Source of the DNA: CAYYJM01 sp964471755
Lineage (GTDB): Bacteria > Planctomycetota > Planctomycetia > Gemmatales > Gemmataceae
Direction: 5' to 3'
DNA length: 44,147 nucleotides
Assembly (NCBI GenBank): GCA_964471755.1
Contig: CAYYJM010000016.1
Coordinates: forward strand, 1 to 44,147
Positions 30,148 to 39,555 of this stretch are shown here, one piece after another. Every line of letters begins with the position of its first letter. Positions within the stretch are counted from its first letter, which is position 1. The notes beneath the pieces were generated by a model. That model was not told the DNA's origin. It saw only the letters and a list, made by a program, of their open reading frames with translations, and did no database searches. The position numbers and the translations under genes were made by a program.

Positions 30148-31248
30148 GTGGGACAGAAAATCGAACGCGACCACCAGCGGTTTCGCAAGATCGTCCGCGG
30201 GAAGGTCAAGCAGAACCTGCAGAAGTACATCAGCAAGGGCGAGTTGATCGGCCGAAAGGGGAAGGATCTGATCAGCATCCCTCTGCCGCAGATCGAGTTG
30301 CCGCAGTTCCGCTATGGCCAGAAGGGCTCCGGTGGCGTTGGTTCGGGTCCGGGCCAACCGGGCCAACCGCTCGGTCCCGGTCAGCAAGACGCCGAGGGTG
30401 GAGCTGGCGATCAACCCGGCGGCCACATCCTGGAAGTCGAACTGTCGATGGAGGAAATGGCGGCGATCCTCGGCGAGGAACTCGCCCTGCCTCGGATCGA
30501 ACCGAAGGGGCAGAAGAACATCGTCACGACCAAGGACAAATACACCGGCATCCGCCAGACCGGCCCGGAATCGCTGCGTCACTTCAAACGCACGTTCAAG
30601 CGGGCCATGCAACGCCAGATCGCCTCGGGAACCTATGACCCGGTCGATCCCGTGGTGGTGCCGATTCGACGCGACAAACAGTACCGGTCGTGGAAGGAAG
30701 TGCAACAGCCACAGAGCGTCGCCGTCATCCTCTACATGATGGATGTCTCCGGGTCGATGACCGACGAGCAGAAGGAGATCGTCCGCATTGAATCGTTCTG
30801 GATCGACACCTGGATCAAGGCTCACTACAAGGGCGTCGAGACGGTTTACATCATCCACGACGCCGCGGCCCACGAGGTGGACGAACACACGTTCTACCAC
30901 ACGCGTGAATCGGGCGGTACGAAGATCAGTTCGGCCTACAATCTGGCCGATCAGATCATTAGCCAGCGTTATCCGATCGACTCGTGGAACGTCTACGCGT
31001 TTCACTTTTCCGACGTCGACAACTGGGGCGATGACATCCCAACCTGTCTGGAGGTTCTCCAGAATAAGCTGCTTCCGGCCGTGAACCTCTTCGGCTACGG
31101 TCAGGTGGAAAGTCCCTACGGTTCGGGCGAGTTCTTCGAGTACATCACGGAGCTGCTGGAGAAGCGCGACAACCTCATTTGCAGTCGGATACCGGATCGC
31201 GAGGCGATCCTGGGATCGATCAAGGAGTTCCTCGGTACGGGGCGGTAA
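30148..31248 (+). CDS. yeaH: DUF444 (YeaH-like) protein with von Willebrand A-like fold
   Basis: A 366-residue DUF444 protein, the constant partner of PrkA and SpoVR. The N-terminus (IERDHQRFRKIVRGKVKQN) is basic. A Gly/Pro/Gln-rich linker spans about residues 58-92. The vWA-like domain has the metal-site motif DVSGSM (199-204) with FHFSDVDNWGDD further on. It probably binds a partner protein through a metal-dependent surface; its molecular role is undefined. It starts with GTG at 30148, with AGAGGGAG just upstream. It lies between the prkA hairpin and spoVR, whose ATG is only 5 nt after this stop. It carries no intein, unlike both neighbours. Confidence 0.93.
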   Translation: MGQKIERDHQRFRKIVRGKVKQNLQKYISKGELIGRKGKDLISIPLPQIELPQFRYGQKGSGGVGSGPGQPGQPLGPGQQDAEGGAGDQPGGHILEVELSMEEMAAILGEELALPRIEPKGQKNIVTTKDKYTGIRQTGPESLRHFKRTFKRAMQRQIASGTYDPVDPVVVPIRRDKQYRSWKEVQQPQSVAVILYMMDVSGSMTDEQKEIVRIESFWIDTWIKAHYKGVETVYIIHDAAAHEVDEHTFYHTRESGGTKISSAYNLADQIISQRYPIDSWNVYAFHFSDVDNWGDDIPTCLEVLQNKLLPAVNLFGYGQVESPYGSGEFFEYITELLEKRDNLICSRIPDREAILGSIKEFLGTGR

Positions 31249-31253
31249 CGGAC

Positions 31254-34010
31254 ATGCTCACACCCTATGACACAAAACTGCCGCCTCACCTGCAAGCCCT
31301 CCGCGAGGAGATCGAAGGCTATGCGCGCGGCTATGGTCTCGATTTCTTCAACACGATCTTCGAGGTGATCGACGCCGACGATCTCAACGAGATCGCCTCC
31401 TACGGCGGCTTCCCAACACGCTATCCCCACTGGACGTTCGGGATGGCCTACGAGGAGATGCGCAAGAGCTACGAGTACGGCCTGTCGAAGATCTACGAGT
31501 TGGTCATCAACAACGACCCGTCGTACGCCTACCTGATGCGTTCCAATCACGACATGGACCAGAAACTGGTGATGAGCCACGTCTTTGGTCACGTCGATTT
31601 CTTCAAACACAACGCCTACTTCGCCCACACCAATCGCAAGATGATGGACGAGATGGCGAACCACGGGACGCGGATTCGCTCCTTCGTCGAGAAGTATGGC
31701 GAGGATGAAGTCGAGAACTTTCTCGACAAGTGCATGTCGATCGACGACCTGATCGACGTTCACTCGACGGCGATTCGCCGCCGGCCCGAGGTCGCACGTT
31801 ACGATTTCGGTCCCGAGTCGGAGCATCCCAGCGTCGTCCCGGTCACGCGCTTCAAGAGCAAGACCTACATGGACGACTACATCAACCCGCGTGAGGTGCT
31901 CAAGAAGGAGGAAGAAGAACACCGCAAGCAGCGCGAGGAAACAGCTCGATCGTTCCCCGAGCAGCCGGAGAAGGACATCTTGCAGTTCCTGCTGGAGTAC
32001 GCTCCACTCAAGGGCTGGCAGCGCGACATCCTGTCGATCGTTCGCGACGAGGCGTACTACTTCGCCCCACAGGGGCAGACCAAGATACTGAATGAAGGAT
32101 GGGCCTGCATTTGCGCCGGCAGCATCGTCCCGACGCAAGCTGGTTTCCTCCCCATTCAGCAGATCGTCGAATTGCGTCAAGCGATCGAACTGCACGATGG
32201 TCAGGCGTGTCAGCAAGTCTACGACTGGGCGAAGTTCGAGAACCGGGAAACCGTCACAATCCGGACCCGCCGCGGACTGACTCTATCCGGTTCGCGGACG
32301 CACCGCGTTCGGTTGCCGGACGGCACCTGGAGACGCCTGGACGAAGTGGGCCTCGGTGATCGGGTCGAGATCGCCTGCGGCAGCGACGTGTGGGCCATGG
32401 AGTCCGTGACCATCGACTGGCAGCCGAAACGTCGTGGCTCGCTCCGAACGGTCGCGGCCAACGCAGGGGTGAGTTATAGCCTGCTTTCCTATCGGCGCTA
32501 CGAAAGTGTGGCTCCCCCGACCGACACGCTGAGTGTCGCGCTGGCCGAATACGATGCACAGGCCATCGGAACGACTTACTCCCAGAATCGACGCAAGACA
32601 ATCCGGGTGCCGGTAGTCGTCGATGAACGGTTCGGTGCCTTCCTCGGCTACCTGACCGGCGATGGTCACATCAGCACCGTCAAGCGGGTCATCGGCTTGA
32701 CAACGGGCGATGGAGAACAGGGCGACGCCTTCGCCGGCCTCGCGCGAGACCTGTTCTGCATTGAGCCCCGCATCCGTCAGGACGGCAACCGAATGCGGGT
32801 CCTACTCTCGTCGGCGGATCTCCGCGACCTGTTGCTGCACCTCGGACTGGAGACGGGACCGTGCGCACGCCGCAAGACGATCCCCGAGTGCATCCTCCGC
32901 TCGCCCAAGTCGGTCGTCGCGGCGTTCCTCCGTGCCCTGTATGACTGCGACGGTTACGCCGGGAAGGAAGGCGTGATTCTCTCGACCTCAAGCGACCGGA
33001 TGAGCGAACTCGTCCAGATCGTCCTGCTCAACTTCGGCATACTATCGCGACGGCGCAAAATGAAGGACGGCTGCTGGCACGTTCGCACGACCGGCAAGTC
33101 CGCCCAGGTCTTTCAGCGAGAAATCAACTTCGGCCTGACACGAAAGCGAGAATCACTCGATCGTTACGTCACTGGCCGGCGATGGTTCAATGCCGAGAGA
33201 TACGACGACGAGATCGTCACCATCGAGTACGGTCAGGCGGACGTTTACGACATCTCCGTCGAGGGGACCCACCGCTACGTCGCCCAGGGGTTCGTCAACC
33301 ACAACAGCTACTGGCACAGCACCATCATGACCCAGAAGGTGCTGGCTCCCTCGGAGGTCATCGACTACGCCGATCACCACTCCGGCACGATGGCCATGTC
33401 GGGCGGCCGGCTCAACCCGTACAAGATTGGCATCGAATTGCTGCGTGACGTCGAGTTCCGCTGGAACACCGGCCGCTTCGGCAAGGACTTCGACGAGTGC
33501 GACGACCTCGAACGGAAGCGCACCTGGGACCGCCAACTCGGTCTGGGCCGGCAGAAGATCTTTGAGGTCCGCCGGATCCACAACGACGTGACGTTCATCG
33601 ACACGTTCCTGACGCCGGAGTTCTGCATCCAGCATCGGCTCTTCACGTTTGCCTGGCAGGAACAGGCCGGACAGTACTACATCGAGTCGCGTGATTTCGC
33701 CAAGATCAAGGAACGACTCCTGTTCAGCCTGACCAACCACGGCCGACCCTGGATCTACGTCGTCGATGGCAACTTCCGCAACCGGGGCGAATTGCTCCTG
33801 CGGCACACCTATAATGGTGTAGACCTTCGTCTCGACTACGCTCAGGAGGTGCTGACCAACCTCCAGTTCATCTGGGGTCGGCCGGTTCACCTGCACACCC
33901 TGAACGACAACAAACCGACCCTGCTCTCGTTTGACGGGGCCGATCACTCCATCAAGACCGGAGGTGATATCGATGATCCTCGACGACACACTCCTCCCAA
34001 AACCCGCTAG
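31254..34010 (+). CDS. spoVR: SpoVR (YcgB) family protein, intein-containing precursor
   Basis: A 918-residue precursor; without the intein (residues 285-684) the protein is 518 residues, close to the ~510 of E. coli YcgB. SpoVR is needed for spore cortex formation in Bacillus and is coregulated with PrkA and DUF444 proteins in many non-sporulating bacteria; its biochemical activity is uncertain. Conserved stretches are YGLDFFNTIFEVIDADDLNE, MSHVFGHVDFFKHN, the split motif KILNEGWA/SYWHSTIMT, and RFGKDFDECDDLERKRTWD. The intein sits inside that split motif, so splicing should be required for function. I take the ATG at 31254, 5 nt after the DUF444 stop. The 3' end overlaps the start of the next gene by 38 bp. 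Confidence 0.95.
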   Translation: MLTPYDTKLPPHLQALREEIEGYARGYGLDFFNTIFEVIDADDLNEIASYGGFPTRYPHWTFGMAYEEMRKSYEYGLSKIYELVINNDPSYAYLMRSNHDMDQKLVMSHVFGHVDFFKHNAYFAHTNRKMMDEMANHGTRIRSFVEKYGEDEVENFLDKCMSIDDLIDVHSTAIRRRPEVARYDFGPESEHPSVVPVTRFKSKTYMDDYINPREVLKKEEEEHRKQREETARSFPEQPEKDILQFLLEYAPLKGWQRDILSIVRDEAYYFAPQGQTKILNEGWACICAGSIVPTQAGFLPIQQIVELRQAIELHDGQACQQVYDWAKFENRETVTIRTRRGLTLSGSRTHRVRLPDGTWRRLDEVGLGDRVEIACGSDVWAMESVTIDWQPKRRGSLRTVAANAGVSYSLLSYRRYESVAPPTDTLSVALAEYDAQAIGTTYSQNRRKTIRVPVVVDERFGAFLGYLTGDGHISTVKRVIGLTTGDGEQGDAFAGLARDLFCIEPRIRQDGNRMRVLLSSADLRDLLLHLGLETGPCARRKTIPECILRSPKSVVAAFLRALYDCDGYAGKEGVILSTSSDRMSELVQIVLLNFGILSRRRKMKDGCWHVRTTGKSAQVFQREINFGLTRKRESLDRYVTGRRWFNAERYDDEIVTIEYGQADVYDISVEGTHRYVAQGFVNHNSYWHSTIMTQKVLAPSEVIDYADHHSGTMAMSGGRLNPYKIGIELLRDVEFRWNTGRFGKDFDECDDLERKRTWDRQLGLGRQKIFEVRRIHNDVTFIDTFLTPEFCIQHRLFTFAWQEQAGQYYIESRDFAKIKERLLFSLTNHGRPWIYVVDGNFRNRGELLLRHTYNGVDLRLDYAQEVLTNLQFIWGRPVHLHTLNDNKPTLLSFDGADHSIKTGGDIDDPRRHTPPKTR
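32106..33305 (+). mobile_element. Intein in SpoVR with LAGLIDADG homing endonuclease domain (400 aa)
   Basis: The 400-residue insertion starts at Cys285 (CICAGSIVPTQAGFLPIQQI, block A). Block B is LTLSGSRTHRVRLPDG (S-x-x-H). Block F is VYDISVEGTHRYVAQ, and block G is GFVNHN, ending at Asn684; the +1 extein residue is Ser. The order is that of a class 1 intein with a cysteine nucleophile. DOD endonuclease motifs are FLGYLTGDGHIS (Asp470) and FLRALYDCDGYAG (Asp566), with both acidic residues present. Removing the insert restores NEGWASYWHS, the SpoVR family motif. A second cysteine at position 3 (C-I-C) is close enough to the nucleophile to affect splicing. The sequence is clearly different from the PrkA intein. 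Confidence 0.96.
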
Positions 34011-34434
34011 CTGGCGGAACGAGGGAGAGGTTCACGTTTTCCAGACCACGGAAGGCCCCCGAAGCGTCACGCTCAAGGCCACGGCCGTGGACAGCATCGG
34101 CTGCCGACTCTGGGAAGTACAGGCGACCTGTACAAATGGGCCGGCCAACGCGTTGAAGGAACTGGCCGAGCGGATTGCCGGTCGCGTGACCGGCCTGCTG
34201 GAACCGCTCCGCCTGATCGAGGCGGACACGGATCAGGGCGTTGCCCTGGTGCGGAGCGACGTGCCGTCCACGAAGCAGGAGGAGGCGTTCTACACCGAGC
34301 TGCTCCTTCGCCAGGACGGTGGCGTCGAACTGCGCCGCTACCAGGCCGCCCGACCCGGCCAGGGCCGACAGCAGGTGGCCTTCAGTCTGACCCACGAGGC
34401 GATCGTCAAGCTGGTGGATGACCTGACACGCTGA
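33973..34434 (+). CDS. Small hypothetical protein, fourth gene of the prkA-spoVR operon
   Basis: A 153-residue soluble protein of unknown function. It begins inside the end of spoVR (38-bp overlap) with a strong ribosome binding site, GGAGGTGATATCG, before the ATG at 33973, so it is translationally coupled. The sequence is an alpha/beta mix without signal peptide or helix anchors (VHVFQTTEGPRSVTLKATAV, ANALKELAERIAGRVTGLLE, AFSLTHEAIVKLVDDLTR). The position suggests a function linked to PrkA/DUF444/SpoVR. An intrinsic terminator follows at 34451. Confidence 0.8.
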   Translation: MILDDTLLPKPASWRNEGEVHVFQTTEGPRSVTLKATAVDSIGCRLWEVQATCTNGPANALKELAERIAGRVTGLLEPLRLIEADTDQGVALVRSDVPSTKQEEAFYTELLLRQDGGVELRRYQAARPGQGRQQVAFSLTHEAIVKLVDDLTR

Positions 34435-34450
34435 TCCTTGCCGTTCCTCC

Positions 34451-34482
34451 AGGCCCGGTTTCGTACCGGGCCTTTGCTCTTG
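34451..34482 (+). terminator. Terminator of the prkA-spoVR operon
   Basis: AGGCCCGGT (34451-34459) pairs perfectly with ACCGGGCCT (34465-34473) around a 5-base loop, followed by the T-rich TTGCTCTTG. It lies 17 nt after the last stop of the operon. Confidence 0.65.
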
Positions 34483-34528
34483 CCGACACCTCCTTCCAGA
34501 ATCTCGGCGCGTTCTCCGCACTTCGTGT

Positions 34529-34558
34529 TTGACGGGTGCGGCTCCTCTCCCGTATAGT
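34529..34558 (+). promoter_or_regulatory. Candidate promoter for the 34645 DUF1501 gene
   Basis: TTGACG (34529-34534), an 18-bp spacer, then TATAGT (34553-34558). The start would be near 34565, about 80 nt before the ATG. It is the third example of TTGACG with an 18-bp spacer in the window. Confidence 0.5.
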
Positions 34559-34644
34559 CAGGGTGAATCCTCCCGGTGGCTGGAGGTTCGTGCCTGGCCT
34601 CCCCTGACGATTTCCCCGACCTGACTCACCGAGGTGATGCGACC

Positions 34645-36069
34645 ATGCTCGTCATTCCCGGCCCCTCGCGACGCGATCTGCTCCGTATCGGCGGTTCGGC
34701 CCTGCTTGGCCTGACGCTCGGCGATCTGCTCCGGGGCCAGGCCACGGCGGGCGAAAGCACCGGCGGCCCCGGCTTCGGCAAGGCCAAAAGCGTCATCCTC
34801 CTCTACCTCCAGGGCGGCCCGAGCCACCTTGATCTGTGGGACCCCAAGGACAACGTCCCCAGCAACGTCAAGTCGGTCTTCAACGCGATCGACACGAAGA
34901 TTCCCGGCTGCAAGTTCACCGAACTGCTGCCGCAACTCGCCCAGCAGATGGACAAGGCCACCCTGCTCCGCTCGCTCAGCTACACCCCGGTCGGCCTGTT
35001 CAACCATACGGCGGCCATCTACCAGATGATGACCGGCTACACGGCCGACAAGGTCAGCCCGTCGGGTCAACTCGAACCGCCGACGCCGAAGGACTTCCCG
35101 AACTTCGGCTCGCAGATCTCCCGGCTCAAGCCGCCGGAGAAGGCGATGCTGCCGTTCGTCATGCTGCCGCGTCCCTTGCAGGAGTCCAACGTCGTCGGCA
35201 AGGGCGGCACGGCCGGCTTCCTGGGGCGAGCGTACGATCCGTACCTGCTCTACCCCAAGGGCGACGACATGGACATGACCAAGATGGATCGCATCTCCAT
35301 CGACGACCTCAAGCTGCGCGAGGAAGTGTCCGCCGACCGTCTGACCCGCCGGGCTCGCCTGCTCGACCAGATCAACGACGGGATGCCGATGCTGGAAAAG
35401 GCGACCGAGAAGTACGACCTGGACGAATACTACACCAAGGCCCTCAGCCTGGTCGTGTCCGGCAACGCCCGCAAGGCGTTCGACCTGAATCAGGAGAGCA
35501 AAGAGACGCGCGATCGCTACGGCCGAAATACCTTCGGTCAGAGTTGCCTGCTGGCTCGGCGTCTGGTCGAGGCCGGCACCCGCGTCGTCGAGGTGATCTG
35601 GCCGAAGGTCGCCAACAGCGACAACCACAGCTGGGACGTTCATTCTGGCCTGAGCAAGCGGATGAAGACGCAGTCGGCTCCGATGCTCGACGCCGGTCTG
35701 TCGGCCCTGCTTCAGGACATGGACCAGCGCGGCCTGCTGGCCGAGACGCTCGTCCTGGCCGTCGGCGAGTTCGGCCGGAGTCCGCAGCGCGGCGTCAGCA
35801 CCTCGGGCAACAACAACGAGGACGACGGCCGCGATCACTGGCCCTACTGCTACACGGGTGTCATCGCCGGCGCTGGCGTCAAGCGCGGCCACGTTCATGG
35901 TCGCAGTGACAAGACCGCGTCGGCTCCGCTGGACAACCCGGTTCACCCGACCGATCTGCTGGCAACGATCTACCACAGCATGGGGATCAATCCGGGCACG
36001 ATCGTCTACAACCACCTGAACCAGCCACGCGAGCTGGTCGTCGGCAACGTCGTGACCGGCATTCTGTAA
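34645..36069 (+). CDS. DUF1501 family protein with Tat leader
   Basis: A 474-residue DUF1501 protein. PSRRDLLRIGGSALLGLTLG is a Tat leader. Family motifs are LYLQGGPSHLDLWDPKD, FGQSCLLARRLVEAGTRVVE, SWDVHS, AVGEFGRSPQRG and GRDHWPYCYTGVIAGAG. The ATG at 34645 is preceded by GAGGTGA at suitable spacing, so the longer open frame from 34576 is not used. It has its own promoter candidate after the prkA operon terminator and is followed by the ThuA-like gene. No DUF1549/DUF1553 partner is adjacent here, unlike the copies at 1597 and 8380. Confidence 0.93.
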   Translation: MLVIPGPSRRDLLRIGGSALLGLTLGDLLRGQATAGESTGGPGFGKAKSVILLYLQGGPSHLDLWDPKDNVPSNVKSVFNAIDTKIPGCKFTELLPQLAQQMDKATLLRSLSYTPVGLFNHTAAIYQMMTGYTADKVSPSGQLEPPTPKDFPNFGSQISRLKPPEKAMLPFVMLPRPLQESNVVGKGGTAGFLGRAYDPYLLYPKGDDMDMTKMDRISIDDLKLREEVSADRLTRRARLLDQINDGMPMLEKATEKYDLDEYYTKALSLVVSGNARKAFDLNQESKETRDRYGRNTFGQSCLLARRLVEAGTRVVEVIWPKVANSDNHSWDVHSGLSKRMKTQSAPMLDAGLSALLQDMDQRGLLAETLVLAVGEFGRSPQRGVSTSGNNNEDDGRDHWPYCYTGVIAGAGVKRGHVHGRSDKTASAPLDNPVHPTDLLATIYHSMGINPGTIVYNHLNQPRELVVGNVVTGIL

Positions 36070-36143
36070 ACGGATCGCAGCCCTCTACTCTCCCCTCCCC
36101 TCGCTGTCTCCCTGGAATGCCGTGGGAGATTGCGAGGTGAGCC

Positions 36144-36905
36144 ATGATAAACCACTTCTTGATTTCCCTGCGTTCGATACGAGAAACTCCTGTGCGACAC
36201 GCTTGCTTATTGCTCTTCCTGATCGGCCTATCCGTCGAACCGATCCAGGCCCGGCAACCAGCCACGCTGAAGGTTCACCTGATCGGCATCGGTGAATATA
36301 GCCCTCAGGAGTCGCTGACAAAACTCAAACATACTCTGGAAGCCGGTTATCTTGTCGAATGTACGCAGTCGTTCAAGCTGACAAAAGGTCGCCTCGACAA
36401 TCTCGAGAGCCTCAAGACCGCGGACTTGCTGGTCATCTTCGCCCGGCGAATGAAGTTGCCGCCCGATCAAATGATGTTGATTCGCCAGCACTGGGAGCAG
36501 GGCAAGCCGATCATCGGCATCCGGACGGCCAGTCACGCTTTCCAGAAAGAGGACAACGAAATCTTCGACAGGAAGGTGCTCGGGGGTAACTACTTCGGCG
36601 AAGGTGATGGTAAGGTGATCGTATCTCCGGAGGCGGCAAAACATCCGGTTCTCCGCGGTGTGGAACCGATCAAGCGAATCAAGGGCAGTTACGCCTATGC
36701 CCAGGGGAAGTTGGCGAATGACGTGATCGTCTTGCAGGCAATCAGCACGCGAGCCATTACCTGGGTCCACACCTACAAGGGGGGCCGTGTTTTCTACACC
36801 TCGGCAGGCACCCCGGAAGACTTCCAGGAAGCCAATCTGCTGCGCATGCTCACCAACGCGGTCTTCTGGACCACGCAGCGCGATCCCGAGAAACTCAAAA
36901 AGTAA
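36144..36905 (+). CDS. ThuA-like domain protein, exported
   Basis: A 253-residue protein with an N-terminal hydrophobic segment (about 18-36, HACLLLFLIGLSVEP) that is probably a signal peptide, followed by a ThuA-like class I glutamine amidotransferase-type fold. The pattern HTLEAGYLVECTQSFKLTKG, LKTADLLVIFARRMKLPPDQ, HWEQGKPIIGIRTASHAF and FYTSAGTPEDFQ matches planctomycete ThuA-like proteins. The usual nucleophile position after GIRTA is Ser rather than Cys, as is common in ThuA relatives, so glutaminase activity is unlikely. GAGGTGAGCC precedes the ATG. It may be cotranscribed with the beta-propeller gene 75 bp downstream. The function is unknown; the family name comes from trehalose utilisation. 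Confidence 0.8.
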   Translation: MINHFLISLRSIRETPVRHACLLLFLIGLSVEPIQARQPATLKVHLIGIGEYSPQESLTKLKHTLEAGYLVECTQSFKLTKGRLDNLESLKTADLLVIFARRMKLPPDQMMLIRQHWEQGKPIIGIRTASHAFQKEDNEIFDRKVLGGNYFGEGDGKVIVSPEAAKHPVLRGVEPIKRIKGSYAYAQGKLANDVIVLQAISTRAITWVHTYKGGRVFYTSAGTPEDFQEANLLRMLTNAVFWTTQRDPEKLKK

Positions 36906-36980
36906 CAACTCCAGACGACAGGTCGATGCCGGCCCCTCTCTCTCCTACGCCCTGTCAAGTTGAAAGGAAGGTTCGTGGAG

Positions 36981-39516
36981 ATGAATCACCACCGGCTCTC
37001 GTCACGAACTTCGCTCGTTTTGGCTCTGGCGTTGTTTTGTCTCGCGCTGACTGTTGGCACCTCACGGTTTCTCCTGGGGAACGAAGCCCCAACTTCCGCC
37101 CTGAATGGTCCCGAATGGCCACTCTACCAGGGTGGACCGGGCTTCAGTGGCGTCTCGCCGGACATGTNNNNNNNNNNAGCCACCCTTTCGGTTGAAATGG
37201 TCGTATCGACTGGACGGTGATGCCACGGGCGATGCGGGAGCCGGTGTCACCGTCGGCGGTGGGTTGGTCTTCGTGAACGTGTTGAATACCCGATCGCTGC
37301 TGGCCCTGGACGCCGATTCCGGACGCCTGCGCTGGATATACGCCGCCTCGTACCTGGGGTATCGCACGGTGCCCAGTTACGCGAACGGCCGCTTGTTTCT
37401 CTGGGAACGCGGTCAGGCCAAGAAGCCACGCGTTCTGGCGCTGGAAGCCGCCACGGGCAAGGTTCTTTGGGAATACCCGCTCCGACCGAACAATCTCACG
37501 AACGTCCGGGTTGGCCTGCCAGTCGTTGATGGAAAAGTCTTCTGCGCCGAGGGAGGCGAGGAACCCACGGTCACCGCGCTGGACGAGAAAACGGGCAAAC
37601 CAATCTGGCGGATCGGCCTGGGTAAGGCTGGGGGCAGCGAGATCAACCAGCCCTCGGTTGCCAATGGAACCGTTTTCGTCGCCACGTGCGCCGTGCAACT
37701 CAAGCAACCCGATGCGGACGGAGCCGTCATCGCGTTGGATGCCGGCACCGGCAAGGAAAAGTGGCGGCGCGTCTGTCGGCCGAGCAGCCGACCGCTGTTC
37801 ACTGATGGCCAGGTCATTGCCTGCGGCCTGCCCGATGACAAGGGCAAACTTCGGTTAAGCCTCCTCGACGCCAGGAACGGTGAGACACTGTGGACCTTCG
37901 CGGGAGCCACCTTCTACCACCACACTCCACCCAGCGCCGCCATCGGTAACGACATCATCCTCATCAAGCCATATGGCGGCGATTTTTTCATCGTGGACCG
38001 CAAGACCGGCAAGCAACGCGCCCGGTTCAACGGCGGCACCAATTCCGGGTGCGGCTCGCCGATCCTTGCGGGCGATCACGCCTATGTGGGCACCGGTGTC
38101 ATCGCAGGCGACCTGGAAGCTATCCGCACATTCCAGTTGGTCGATGCTCCGCGCGAGAGAGGCCGCTATGGTTCCTTGCACGCCGTCGATCTTCAGACGG
38201 GTAAATCGACCTGGTTCTGCGGCACCGGCAACACGGTGTGCGGCGATCCCGCCATTGCCTACGGTCGGCTTTACTTCACCAGTCGGGATGGTCGAGTCTA
38301 CTGTTTCGTCCCGGCGAAGCCGGGTGAGGTGCTAAAGCCCGAGGCCGTGGATCGGTCCGAACCGGCCGGTCCCGACCAGGTCAGAGCCTTGCTGGCGAAG
38401 ACGCCAGGAGTACCCCTCCCAGCAGAAAAGACCTGGCCCATGTTCGGCGGTAATCCCGCCAGGTCAGGTATTTCCCTACCGGCCATGAAACTGCCCTTGC
38501 AGTCGGCCTGGAAAGTCAAGCTGGGCGATCGAATCTGCTGTGGTGCCGCCATCGCCCGTGGGAAGGTGATCATCGGATCTGATGCGGGTAACCTGGTCGC
38601 CCTTGACGCCGACAGCGGCAAGAAGATCTGGGATTTCGCCACGGGCCAGGCGATCCGTTGTTCGCCAGCCATCGCCGGAGACCTGGTCTACTGCGGTTCC
38701 GATAGCGGGAAGTTCCACGCCCTGGACCTCGAGTCCGGCAAGGAGAAATGGAACTTCCGCTGCGGAGGGCCCGTGCAATCTTCCCCCGCCATTGTCGGCG
38801 ATGTGGTTCTCTTCGGTGCCAACGATCACCACGTCTATGCGCTCAACCGCTTGACGGGTAGCAAGTTGTGGAGTTTTCGCATGCGGGACTTCCTCGTCCA
38901 GGCCCCGCTTGTGGTGCAGGGCGAGCAGGTCTTCATTGGCCAGTGGCGCGACTGGGTCCATGCCATCGATCTGGTGACCGGCAAGGAACAATGGCGAACT
39001 TTCCTCCCGATCTCCATCGAGGCGCTCGCCTTTTATCGCGACAAGCTCTATGCTCGGACCCCCAACTATGTCGTCGAGATTGATCCCCGGACCGGCAAGC
39101 GCTTGCGCCTGGGCATGGTCGTTTATGGCTATGGCGGTGTCGCCTTCCTGGGCGATCGAGCGTTTCTATCCGGTGTCCCGAGCCAGTACGGTAGTCCGGG
39201 ACAGGAGGTGATCGATCTGTCGCAGACCGGCACGCCGCTCCGAACGAAAGTCGCCACCCTCGAGGGTGTCCTGATGCTTCGTGCCACGAGCATGAAGGGA
39301 GCCCCTGGCCTGGCCGCCATGACCGCACCGATGGTTTTGGGAAACACCCTCTGTTTCGCAACGCTCGAAGGCAAGGTCTTGATTGTCGAAGCGGATGGCA
39401 CGCGATTGTGGAGTGCGCAGCTCGGGGCCGCCTGTCACAGTCCCCCGGTGGCGGTGCCTGGTCTGCTGATCGTCGGTTGCGACGATGGCCACGTCCAGGC
39501 CTTTCGCGAGCCGTAG
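36981..39516 (+). CDS. PQQ-type beta-propeller protein, exported (gapped)
   Basis: About 840 residues. A signal peptide (SLVLALALFCLALTVGTSRF) is followed by WPLYQGGPGFSGVSPDM, then a 10-N gap (37168-37177), then PPFRLKWSYRLDGDATGD in another frame. The rest is a run of PQQ-like propeller blades of the form ALDADSGRLRW, ALEAATGKVLWEYPL, ALDADSGKKIWDFAT and ALDLESGKEKWNF, likely two propellers separated by the linker WPMFGGNPARSGISLPA. Such planctomycete proteins usually act as extracytoplasmic scaffolds rather than proven PQQ dehydrogenases. The ATG at 36981 has AAGGAAGG upstream. The frame change across the gap shows that the gap length is nominal. Confidence 0.88.
37168..37177. other. Assembly gap (10 N) inside the beta-propeller gene
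   Basis: Ten unknown bases just after the signal peptide region. The two sides are out of frame at this length. Confidence 0.95.
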
Positions 39517-39555
39517 AATCCCAACACAACAGGAACGACAGACGTACATCCAATC

